The position numbers and the translations under genes were made by a program. Below are positions 55,083 to 64,000 of a stretch of 64,000 nt of DNA, piece by piece. The stretch is from the NCBI RefSeq assembly GCF_003668995.1, contig NZ_CP033068.1:1240001-1304000 (forward strand), in the 5' to 3' direction. The first letter of the stretch is position 1; every line of letters begins with the position of its first letter. Under the pieces are notes generated by a model. It was given only the letters and a program-made list of their open reading frames with translations. It was not told where the DNA came from and did not search any database. This DNA comes from Flavobacterium sp. 140616W15. Its GTDB lineage: Bacteria; Bacteroidota; Bacteroidia; Flavobacteriales; Flavobacteriaceae.

Positions 55083-58000
55083 TTAATTATTGTCGTTATT
55101 CTTTATTTCGTAAAACACTTTATTTTGTGGTGTCACCAATACTACTTTTTTACCTTGTTTACATTCAAAATATCCCTTCTCTATATATCTGATATCATCA
55201 TAAATAAGTGAAATAATTATGAAATTTGATAAATCTACCACTCCTTGTTTTTGTTCTTTGGAAACGATAGCGAAATTTGTCCTTTCAAGGATTTTATAAT
55301 CATCATAGTCTTTATTATTTTCCGATTTTGTTTTATCATTTTCCTGATTTTCAGGAGTAATTTCATACGGATTACGGTCATTATCAATTAGGTTTCCATA
55401 ATAATCAATTCGTCCCTTTTTTCCATCTTTTATAAAGGTATAGCACCAATAAGGAAGATTTTTTTCTCTATACAATGTATCGCATTCAATCGAAAATTGT
55501 TTTTCTCCATAGCTTCCATACATTGTGCGTGTTTTATTCTTTCGACCTTGGATTCCTTCTGTAAAATTTAAATCATCTTGTTCTATCGGAATTATTACGC
55601 GACCACTCAGAAAATCTAAGATTCCTTTTTTCTTGTTTTTTGTAACTACCAATACCTTTTGTTGATTCGCATACCCTTTATTAAAATCAATATTTTTAAT
55701 ATTATCATAAACAAATTCATGAAGCATCTGATTTTTATTAGTAAGCACTCCATATTTAGTACCTCTTTTAGCAATGAAATTGATATTGTCCGGCGTATAT
55801 AAGCTATCATTTACAAAGGGTATTACTATACTTTCGTTTGCATCAATTACCCCATATTTATTATTCCTTTTAACCATAAAAAGTGTAGTGCGTAAAAAAG
55901 GATCGTAATTACGATCATAATGCTCCATTGTTTTTGAATCTTCAAAAATCAAACGACCATATTTACTATATTTAATCATTTTCACACTATGATTTTTATC
56001 GTCATATTGCCTATCTGAATAACCTCCGTCAATGTCGTCACTAAATTTTGTTGCTATAGTTTCTAAATCTATTTTTTGCGTTTTTAAATTCAGCAGTTTA
56101 ATGGTGTTACCGTCCCTAATTATCAAATGATGATTAACGGTTATATCACTAAAATCAAATTTCCAATTGGCAGGCACTATAAACGAAACTATTTTTTTGC
56201 TTTCTGGGCCAATAATATCTACTTTGTCTTTGGTTTTGCAAATGAATATTTTGTTGACATATTCTAAAATAACATCTCTTTTTGCTTTGTTGCACCAAAC
56301 ACTATTATGATTTTCAAATGGAAAAATGATTTCATCATATTTGTTGTCTGCTGGCATTAAAACTTTTCCGTCAAAGTTGACTATACCGTATTTATCGCTT
56401 TTGGCATCGGTCTTAAACTTAAATAAACTAAAAATTATCTTTTGACTTTCAGAAACTTGATTTCTTTCTTTATCATTTTGATAATAATAATCTACTACTG
56501 GATACTTGAACTTGGCAATTTCCAATTTATCGTTAATAGCTCCGTAGAGATCTTTATCTTTATAGATGAAAAATTTATTTTTATATGAAACTATTGGATA
56601 TGGAATTTGATGCATATTAAAATCTGTATCAAAAAACACCTGTTTTTCATCGGCAGTGTTTGCCAAAATAAATTTTTGATCATGCTGTGGATGAGTATAA
56701 CGTGCCAATATTGCTCCCGAATCCTTTCCGTTTTGAAGATTGTATAATCCGTATCGACCTAATTTATCCTGATAACCAAGAATAATATTGTGGATATCAG
56801 TTCGGATATTATTGCAATTATCCAATACCTTGGTAAGTGTGTCTCCCTGTATTTTCAACAAGGATATTTTGTAATTATAAATTTGTCTCCCATTATCAAA
56901 ATAGGTAATGTTTTGATGATTTACTTTTTCAGAAATAATATAATAGTATGTTTTTATGGAATCATTTCGGATAACCAATCTTTCTAATATATCCTGAATT
57001 ATAAAAGGGTAAATGCTTTGTCCTTTGCTATTATACAGACCATAATTATTATCTTTATTTTTTACTTGAAAGACAAGGGATTCTTCTCTTTTTTCGCTAT
57101 AGTTTGGACTCGGATAAATAGTAATACTTTCATATTTTATGGGTAAAACTTCTTTTCCATTAATATCCAACAAACCTTCAAGCGATTTAGAATCTTTTAT
57201 ATCATTTCCAGCTAAAAAAATATTTTTATTAGCACGAACTATATACGAGTATTGAGCCTTTAGAACTTCATTACCATCAACATCCGCAATACCATATTTA
57301 TTATTTTGTTTAAATAATTGTCGATCTGTGTAACTATCATTCTGTCCATCAAACGGATTTTGGCTTGATACATATTCTTTTGGGTTATTGTCCTTTGAAT
57401 CGCGGTATAATTCACCATTTAATTTATAAAGGGTCTTTTTTTTGTTGTGATAAGTTGCTATAAGTAAATCCCGAGCTTTAGCATTATCAGTACATACAAA
57501 ATCATACTTTGGTTGTTCTATTTTTTTATTATTCAAAATGGTAAATCCCCATTTGTTTTTTATCCTATAAAACAGTACATCTTTGTAATAACTGTTACTG
57601 CTAAAACTTTTAATTTCATCATAATCGTTATTTAATAGCTTTTTCCCATCCAATAGCCTGGCACCAAATTTATTTTTACTTTTTGTAATGAAAATATAGT
57701 ATTTCGAAAATTCTTTTTGTCCTACAACAGGCTCTGGAAAGAAAAGATTCGAGTCCTTACCTTTTAAAAATGTATTTCCCATATTCGAAATCGAATCATA
57801 AACAGGTTCTGTATAATACTCAAATTTGCTAAAGTTATAAACCCCCGCTTTGTTGTCTTTTTTTACAATTAAATATTTATTTTTATTTTTTAAAGGAACT
57901 TCTTTAGGTTCGACAAAATTTTCTTTACAAAAAATAATCTCTGACAAAATATTCTCATCCTGACTTTCTTTTGTATAAGAATCAAAAACATCCTTGATCA

Positions 58001-58820
58001 ATTGGTTCGTTTGCGGACGGTAAATAGAAAGGTGATTGCCGATGTGTAAAATAAAATATTGTGATTCCTTTTCTTCAGCATAATTCGGATACATTTCTTC
58101 ATAAGAATCAATAGAATCAACTAAAACTTCATTGTTTTTTAAATTGATAAATTTCCATTTACCATCTTTTTTAGCCAATAGCAGGTTATTTCTATACAGT
58201 ATAGCCGAAGAACACTCAAAAATCAGTTTACAGTTTAAATCATAAATGCCAATGGTTTCCTTAGTTTTTGAATTTTTGTCCAAATCGGTTACGATAAAAT
58301 ATTCTAACGCCCCCTGCAAACCGTTGTGATAAGTAAAATAATCTTCGCTGGTTGTAATTTTCTGATTTTTAAATGGTATTACAATTTTTCCAGTTTTATC
58401 AAGAAGTGCTTGCTGATTATTTTTAATGACCACATAAAAATTAAATTTATCATCGCACAAAGCTAAAATCCAATCGTAAATAGGTGCAATCACATAAGTA
58501 TTTGTCTTTCTATTAAAAACACCTTCAGATACAATATTTACCGTTTGTACTCTAACTTTAATGTTCAAGGTATCTTTATCCGATATACTATATTTCTCCG
58601 AAAATTTATGATTGAGAATCGAAGTAATATGCTCTTTCCAAACACCAATATTGGTATTTTGTAAAAGTTCCTTATCTTTTATTTTATCAAATGTTTTAAG
58701 AGATTCATTAAATTTTCCTTCATTGTAAAACTGCATGGCTTGTTTTCTCAAAGCTTCACTATTTTGGGAGAAACTAATTAAAGGCAGTAAGGCAAATAAT
58801 ATTAGTAATATTTTTTTCAT
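55083..58820 (-). CDS. Large exported WG-repeat protein
   Basis: A 1245-residue protein from ATG 58820 (a signal peptide MKKILLILFALLPLISFS starts there; the longer start adds only 8 residues). Residues ~20-60 resemble a TPR-like helical pair (LRKQAMQFYNEGKFNESLKT). The remainder is a long array of WG-type repeats of ~50-60 residues with variants of KNKYGVIDANESIVIPFVND and NNKYGIADVDGNEVLKAQYS. WG repeats are thought to form beta-propeller-like or solenoid surfaces. The function is unknown. It is bracketed by two copies of a palindromic repeat. Confidence 0.85.
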   Translation of the reverse strand: MKKILLILFALLPLISFSQNSEALRKQAMQFYNEGKFNESLKTFDKIKDKELLQNTNIGVWKEHITSILNHKFSEKYSISDKDTLNIKVRVQTVNIVSEGVFNRKTNTYVIAPIYDWILALCDDKFNFYVVIKNNQQALLDKTGKIVIPFKNQKITTSEDYFTYHNGLQGALEYFIVTDLDKNSKTKETIGIYDLNCKLIFECSSAILYRNNLLLAKKDGKWKFINLKNNEVLVDSIDSYEEMYPNYAEEKESQYFILHIGNHLSIYRPQTNQLIKDVFDSYTKESQDENILSEIIFCKENFVEPKEVPLKNKNKYLIVKKDNKAGVYNFSKFEYYTEPVYDSISNMGNTFLKGKDSNLFFPEPVVGQKEFSKYYIFITKSKNKFGARLLDGKKLLNNDYDEIKSFSSNSYYKDVLFYRIKNKWGFTILNNKKIEQPKYDFVCTDNAKARDLLIATYHNKKKTLYKLNGELYRDSKDNNPKEYVSSQNPFDGQNDSYTDRQLFKQNNKYGIADVDGNEVLKAQYSYIVRANKNIFLAGNDIKDSKSLEGLLDINGKEVLPIKYESITIYPSPNYSEKREESLVFQVKNKDNNYGLYNSKGQSIYPFIIQDILERLVIRNDSIKTYYYIISEKVNHQNITYFDNGRQIYNYKISLLKIQGDTLTKVLDNCNNIRTDIHNIILGYQDKLGRYGLYNLQNGKDSGAILARYTHPQHDQKFILANTADEKQVFFDTDFNMHQIPYPIVSYKNKFFIYKDKDLYGAINDKLEIAKFKYPVVDYYYQNDKERNQVSESQKIIFSLFKFKTDAKSDKYGIVNFDGKVLMPADNKYDEIIFPFENHNSVWCNKAKRDVILEYVNKIFICKTKDKVDIIGPESKKIVSFIVPANWKFDFSDITVNHHLIIRDGNTIKLLNLKTQKIDLETIATKFSDDIDGGYSDRQYDDKNHSVKMIKYSKYGRLIFEDSKTMEHYDRNYDPFLRTTLFMVKRNNKYGVIDANESIVIPFVNDSLYTPDNINFIAKRGTKYGVLTNKNQMLHEFVYDNIKNIDFNKGYANQQKVLVVTKNKKKGILDFLSGRVIIPIEQDDLNFTEGIQGRKNKTRTMYGSYGEKQFSIECDTLYREKNLPYWCYTFIKDGKKGRIDYYGNLIDNDRNPYEITPENQENDKTKSENNKDYDDYKILERTNFAIVSKEQKQGVVDLSNFIIISLIYDDIRYIEKGYFECKQGKKVVLVTPQNKVFYEIKNNDNN

Positions 58821-58917
58821 GCAGTTATAACAAATTAGTAACATTTTTTTTGAAATACTTTTTTAGTTTTTGTTGTTCAATTTCAGCCATAATACTGTCT
58901 CTTTTTGTTTTTCTATA

Positions 58918-59057
58918 CCCGACCGTGCGGATTTGTAATCCTTGCCCGCAAAGTATATTTTAACAAATTTAAAAAAAGAAAATCCAGTTTTTATTAATAT
59001 AGGAACCAGCACGGAAAGATTTTCCGTACTCTCGTTGTGTATATATGAGCGATTGGG
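58918..59057 (+). repeat. Palindromic interspersed repeat, copy 2
   Basis: CCCGACCG ... CGATTGGG ends with the inner GCGGATTTGTAATCC block. It is diverged from copy 1 and has lost perfect terminal pairing, so it is probably older or inactive. Confidence 0.7.
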
Positions 59058-59087
59058 CAACCTTTAACGTATCCAAATATAGCTATC

Positions 59088-59503
59088 TCATTTTAAACCG
59101 GCTGTAATTATACTCCCTCTAATTTTAATAGTTAACCTATCTGTTGTAGCACCAACAAAATTAGTGTTATCGAAATTTTTCGAACTCCCCCAACTAGATA
59201 GTCAAATTGAAATAACAAATCATATTTGGAACTATTAGATGCAATCGTGACCCAGATATATAATCCATTTACAGGATTTGAAATATAAGCCAAAGTAGCT
59301 ACATTCCCAACATTATCACCTAAATAAACATCTTCAAAATTTACATCTTGAGCATTACATTGATTAAATGAACAAGCTGGAGTTGTTGTTAATGAAGCGC
59401 TAGTATTATCGAATGTAATATTAGTATTTTGAGAATGACTAACTATTGTAGAAAACAACAATACCAAAAAAGCTAAAAACGGAATAAAAGTAATTTTTTT
59501 CAT
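59088..59503 (-). pseudogene. Exported hypothetical protein, frameshifted near its end
   Basis: The frame from 59503 encodes a signal peptide (ending ...TIVSHSQ) and a beta-rich domain with CSFNQCNAQDVNFEDVYLGD. After LVGG the frame ends with a poor tail at 59132, whereas the -1 frame reads SSKNFDNTNFVGATTDRLTI KIRG... to a stop at 59088. One G is missing from the G5 run at 59187-59191 (C on the + strand). An intact version would be about 139 residues. No family recognised. Confidence 0.65.
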
Positions 59504-60404
59504 AATCTGTATTATTTAAATAAACCAGTAATTAATTTTTTAATAAAAAATATGGGATTGTTATGTCTTTTGAAGGACAACCTGAATATTTAAAACCTAT
59601 TGATTCACCTAAGCTAACCCTTGGATTTGTTTGTGAATAACAGTCTATTGTCGAAAATGGTAGAATTAAAAAGTCTGTGGAAGTAGCGTAGTTTTTGTTT
59701 TCATAGTCTTTTAATTTAAAATTTATGAAATATGTATCTTTTTAACAGAATTAAATTTATATACTCTATTTTTGTTATTGTTTTTTTTCTTTCAATAACA
59801 TAAAAAGTCGTTGAAATGACAATTTTTAGATAAAAGAATAAAAAATAAACACCCAGTTTCTTGAATTGAACTTTTTTATAGAAAATAAATATTAAAAACA
59901 TACTTATTTTTTATTGAGTATTTATTTGTCAAGTAGTTAGTGTCTTTGTTCTTGTGGGTGAAATACCGATGAAATACTTTTTTTGCTGATGAAATGCAAC
60001 TTAATTTGGTAGTTGAGATTAAAAATTAAAGTAGTTTTACCTTTTGTATTGGACATATCGGTTTACATCCGATATCAAGTCGCAAGTAAGGAGTTTCGAT
60101 TACTTGTGAAAAAAATAAGTAATAAAATTCTGTGTAATTTGGAGTCAGAAGTTAGCAAGCCACTGCTTACTGTAGCTCATGGATTTTAGGTACAATAGGA
60201 GCTAAGATTCGAAGCCAAACTTTTTTTACCCTTTGGGATACTACATTTTTTAGGTCTTTCAAAAACTAATGAATCACTATTTTGTCACAGAAAGCTAAAA
60301 GTGCTAATTTTTTTCTTCATATTATTAATTGCATTTGAACTTTATTTACATCTTGTTTATTTTCGGGGACTGAAATTATTTAGAAGCTTTTCTGTAGACT
60401 TTAA
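59504..60404. other. Gene-poor region with paired hairpins
   Basis: About 900 bases with no convincing gene. Two hairpins occur at 60055-60075 (ATATCGG/CCGATAT) and 60083-60106 (CAAGTAA/TTACTTG), 7 bases apart. The minus-strand frame at 59716-59901 is low-complexity and not called. Confidence 0.4.
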
Positions 60405-60692
60405 TCAATAGATAATAATAAACCTGGATATCGAGATGAGTTTGTTAAGCAAAATGCTTCTTCGTACTTTTATGGTATTGATTGTGATTTAGGTGCAATT
60501 TTATATATGTCAATTGGAGAAGTACTGAATTTTCCAATAAATATGGTTGAAGTTCCTGATCATAATTTCGTAAGATGTGAATTTGAAGATAAAACGTATG
60601 TTAATTGGGATAATAATTCAGGACAAACTTTTACAGATGATTATTTTCGAAAAGGTCTAACTCCAACTTCCTCCTCTGTTTTTACTTTTTAG
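60405..60692 (+). pseudogene. C-terminal remnant of an unknown protein
   Basis: The frame is open from 60405 to a stop at 60692 and reads DNNKPGYRDEFVKQNASSYF, CDLGAILYMSIGEVLNFPIN, MVEVPDHNFVRCEFEDKTYV and NWDNNSGQTFTDD. The pattern (Cys, then HNF and NWD) resembles a papain/transglutaminase-like core. No start codon or promoter precedes it, so I read it as a fragment. Confidence 0.45.
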
Positions 60693-60719
60693 ATTCTTAA
60701 TTGAATCTGCGGAGAAAAG

Positions 60720-61293
60720 AGTTCTGTCACATCTGGGAATAACTTTTATCTTTAGAATTCTAAAGCGATCAAAAAATGACTACTAGAGGTCATTGTTATC
60801 CCAAATACATAATTCTTTAGGTAGTATATTTCAAATTAAGATTTACACTTAGTTACCGTGATGTTGACGAAATAATGAAAATTAGATGAGTGCTTGTGGA
60901 TCATGCTACGATTCAGCGCTGGGTTTATAAGTTTACACCTTTGCTTGAGTCAGAGAGGAAGAAGAGAAAAGGTAGAGTGAGAGGGAGCTGGAGATTACAA
61001 AGTATATAACAAACGTTCGTTCTCAAAGATTAGAATCAGACAGTGAAAATATCTCTACAATATTGTAGAACAGGATCATCGTTTTATCAATTGGCGCATA
61101 CAAAATGCATTAGGCTTTAAAAGTTTTGAATCGCCCAAACGAACCTTGAGTGGAATTGAAGTTGTTCATATGTTTAGAAAGAATCAGATGATTAGTCTAG
61201 GGATAACTATGTTTAAATCATTCTGTAAATTGGCAGGCTAATTTTTAAATTACTTAAATTCTTATATTTGTTTCTGACAGATGCGACAGAACC
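60720..61293 (+). mobile_element. IS6-type element with both ends but a deleted transposase core
   Basis: The left end GTTCTGTCACATCT and right end AGATGCGACAGAACC are inverted repeats. The left half encodes degraded LRFTLSYRDVDEIMKI-like transposase start, and the right half the end (FINWRIQNALGFKSFESPKR, TLSGIEVVHMFRKNQM). The central DDE catalytic segment is missing and stops are present, so the element cannot move itself. Confidence 0.75.
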
Positions 61294-61306
61294 GAACTAA
61301 TTTATT

Positions 61307-61695
61307 ATGAAAGTTATTTATTATTATAGTTTTTTATTTTATAAAAAAATCTAAAAGATGATACTCCTTATTCGACTACTATCTGGGCATTAGGATTTGC
61401 AGAAGGCTTTTTTGTAAGTGTTATTTTTAATTTATTAGTGATTCATTTTTTTTGCATCAATATGGGGAAATGGTTTATGATTGCAATTGGAGTTATTTGT
61501 TTATTACTTAATTATCTATATTTTACAAAAAACGGAAGGTCGAAAAAGATTATAAAACAACAACCAGATTTCTTAGGTAGCCCAAAAATTTCGATTTTAG
61601 TAACCACTCTTTTTTATATAATTTTAATATCATCTTTATTTTGGGGACCAGTTTATGCAAAATATCTTTTGGCTGTCAATTGTAGATATCTATAA
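61307..61695 (+). pseudogene. Small membrane protein, frameshifted near its start
   Basis: ATG 61307 encodes MKVIYYYSFLFYKK then stops. The -1 frame from the A7 run (61343-61349) reads LKDDTPYSTTIWALGFAEGF and continues to 61695 with four hydrophobic segments. Restoring one A gives a ~129-residue membrane protein. It is trapped between two IS6-type remnants. Confidence 0.6.
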
Positions 61696-61715
61696 TTTAT
61701 TAAAGCAATCTTGGC

Positions 61716-62008
61716 GGTTCTGTCGCATCTCGCAATAACTTTTATCTTTAGAATTCTAAAGCGATCAAAAAATGAATACTAGAGGTTATTGTAATCCAAA
61801 ACACATAATTCTTCAGGCAGTATATTTCAAATTAAGATTTACACTTAGTTACCGTGATGTTGACGAAATAATGAAAATTAGAGAGGTGCTTGTGGATCAT
61901 GCTGCGATTCAGCGCTGGTTTTATAAGTTTACGCCTTTGCTTGAATCAGAGATGAAGTAGAGAAAAGGTAGCGCGGGAGGGAGCTGGAGATTAGATGAGA
62001 CCTATATA
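61716..62008 (+). mobile_element. IS6-type element, 5' fragment
   Basis: Begins with GGTTCTGTCGCATCT, matching the terminal repeat of the element at 60720. The frame at 61772-61960 encodes the transposase start (LRFTLSYRDVDEIMKIREVL, VDHAAIQRWFYKFTPLLE). The copy ends near the first catalytic region (SWRLDETYI in another frame). The right end is absent. Confidence 0.75.
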
Positions 62009-62012
62009 TAAG

Positions 62013-62115
62013 AGTAAAATTTATCAGGAGCTTAATCCCACTATACATTTCAATCTTTTATGTCGAACCCCGTCATAAAAGGATTTCCATTTCTATTGGG
62101 GCTAGGGTAGTAGGT
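62013..62115 (+). ncRNA. Conserved structured intergenic repeat
   Basis: AATCTTTTATG (62052-62062) pairs with CATAAAAGGATT (62074-62085) to form a strong hairpin. It is flanked by CAGGAGCTTAATCCC and ATTGGGGCTAGGG. I remember very similar sequences scattered through flavobacterial genomes. Whether it corresponds to an Rfam family such as Flavo-1 needs a covariance search. Confidence 0.45.
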
Positions 62116-62449
62116 TTCATATTATATAAGGGTGTCTGGAGAAGTAAGAGTTGGATAGTATATATAAAGGAAGGATTATTGTTTCTTATTATATATAAGG
62201 AATAGAATTTACTTTGATTGCTGTTTTAAGGTATTGAGATGAGGATTAGTTAAGAAAGCGTATCAAAAAAGAGCTCTTCTTAATGAGAATCACGTAATAA
62301 TTGCACTAAGACTTAGAGGTTTTTATCAAAAACGCATTCTGATTGCGATAATACTTAGAAAACCCAAAAATAGCCAAACAGTAAGATGTGAGTTATCAAT
62401 GCGTTAAAAAATAAACGCAAAATAAACGCAAAAATGCGATCGAAAAGTA
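62116..62449. other. Spacer upstream of the rRNA operon
   Basis: About 330 AT-rich bases between the structured repeat and the first rRNA promoter. I see no gene or RNA here. Confidence 0.4.
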
Positions 62450-62479
62450 TTGTTTATCTATAAAAAGGCGGTAGTTTTG
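62450..62479 (+). promoter_or_regulatory. rRNA promoter P1
   Basis: TTG (62450-62452), 19-base spacer, TAGTTTTG (62472-62479), then CACCCGC. Confidence 0.75.
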
Positions 62480-62572
62480 CACCCGCAACAAACAAGACGT
62501 TCACTGACACACTGGCAAGCAAAACAATCGGATTTAGAAACGAAAGTTTCTAAAAAAAAGATTAAAAAAAGC

Positions 62573-62603
62573 TTGTGAGTTTGGAAAACGAAAGTTACAT
62601 TTG
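62573..62603 (+). promoter_or_regulatory. rRNA promoter P2
   Basis: TTG (62573-62575), 20-base spacer, TACATTTG (62596-62603), then CACCCCGC. Upstream lies a palindrome AGAAACGAAAGTTTCT (62536-62551) and an A8 tract. Confidence 0.75.
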
Positions 62604-62743
62604 CACCCCGCAAACGAAGTTCATCGAACACTTCTTTAGATAAGAGTTAAGTGAGATAAAACAACGGAAGTTCCTTGAAATACTGCTAAGAAAAACGAAG
62701 AAAACGGAAACGAAAGTTTCTAAAAAAAAACTTCAAAAAAATC

Positions 62744-62774
62744 TTGCCAGTTAAAAAGGAGTTCATTATTTTTG
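62744..62774 (+). promoter_or_regulatory. rRNA promoter P3
   Basis: TTG (62744-62746), 20-base spacer, TATTTTTG (62767-62774), then CACCCGC. The palindrome plus A-tract is repeated upstream (62707-62730). Confidence 0.75.
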
Positions 62775-62941
62775 CACCCGCTTTGAGAAACAAGCGATAC
62801 AGAAATAAAGATAAAGTTCTTAGACATATTGAATTGACAGCCGTTTCGAAAGAGATTTCGAAACAAAGAATAAAGAGTAATAGAATCGCAAGATTTGAAT
62901 ATAACCGATAGAATCTTAGTCGCAATATAATATAAAAATAT

Positions 62942-64000
<1,059 letters not shown>

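Noticed and set aside
59716..59901. 61-codon minus-strand ORF
   Set aside because: Highly biased Phe/Ile/Lys/Tyr composition typical of AT-rich non-coding DNA; no ribosome site or neighbours.

Overview
The window is a low-GC bacterial chromosome segment that I assign to Flavobacterium or a very close flavobacterial relative. The 16S rRNA gene at the right edge reads as flavobacterial. Promoters carry the Bacteroidota TTTG / TAnnTTTG boxes. Families such as TssD/VgrG of the Bacteroidota T6SS, DUF2931 lipoproteins, MORN-like and WG-repeat proteins fit the same lineage.

Layout, left to right. 1-3.9 kb is housekeeping: start of aroB, proline dehydrogenase, an ABC exporter and tRNA-Val. 4-5.6 kb holds an unknown membrane-anchored gene bracketed by two copies of the tRNA-Val terminator region, then a short promoter-hairpin unit. 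5.6-20.2 kb is a T6SS payload island with needle (TssD), spike (VgrG), a Tle1-like lipase with DUF2931 lipoproteins, a broken second lipase, a LysM-like protein, a PAAR-like DUF4280 protein, a large unknown effector candidate, and a tandemly duplicated effector-tail / lipoprotein / membrane-protein cassette. No sheath, baseplate or membrane-complex genes are present, so the machine must be encoded elsewhere. 20.3-24.4 kb is a single 1320-residue gene joining a DyP-type peroxidase-like domain to a glycyl radical enzyme, preceded by a perfect 10-bp inverted repeat next to a predicted promoter. 24.5-27.1 kb has a frameshifted alpha/beta hydrolase and a frameshifted FAD monooxygenase with an N-terminal zinc-ribbon-like module. 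27.5-35.2 kb is a run of small lipoproteins and membrane proteins, some in paralogous pairs.

35.3-37.4 kb is a NimR/NimT-like AraC regulator and MFS exporter pair. 38.2-39.7 kb is a membrane histidine kinase. 39.7-46.7 kb is a six-gene minus-strand locus that looks like a chaperone-usher pathway: two small pilin-like proteins, a PapD-like chaperone, a larger subunit, a 930-residue outer-membrane barrel protein of usher-like layout, and an upstream AraC regulator. This is the best candidate in the window for a poorly described multi-gene system. 47-50.5 kb has DUF2490, a GreA/GreB-like factor, a fragment of a contractile-injection-system tape-measure protein trapped between 155-bp direct repeats, apt and tRNA-Arg. 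50.6-54.9 kb is a defence locus: an HTH regulator, HamA and HamB (Hachiman type), and a lamin-tail-domain protein directly downstream. 55-59.1 kb is a very large WG-repeat protein bracketed by two copies of a palindromic repeat. 59.1-62.4 kb is decayed DNA with two IS6-type remnants. 62.4-64 kb is a ribosomal RNA operon with three tandem promoters and the 5' two thirds of the 16S gene.

At least six genes are interrupted by what looks like one missing base inside a short homopolymer. This may reflect real decay or phase variation, but a consistent homopolymer undercall in the assembly is equally possible and should be excluded first.
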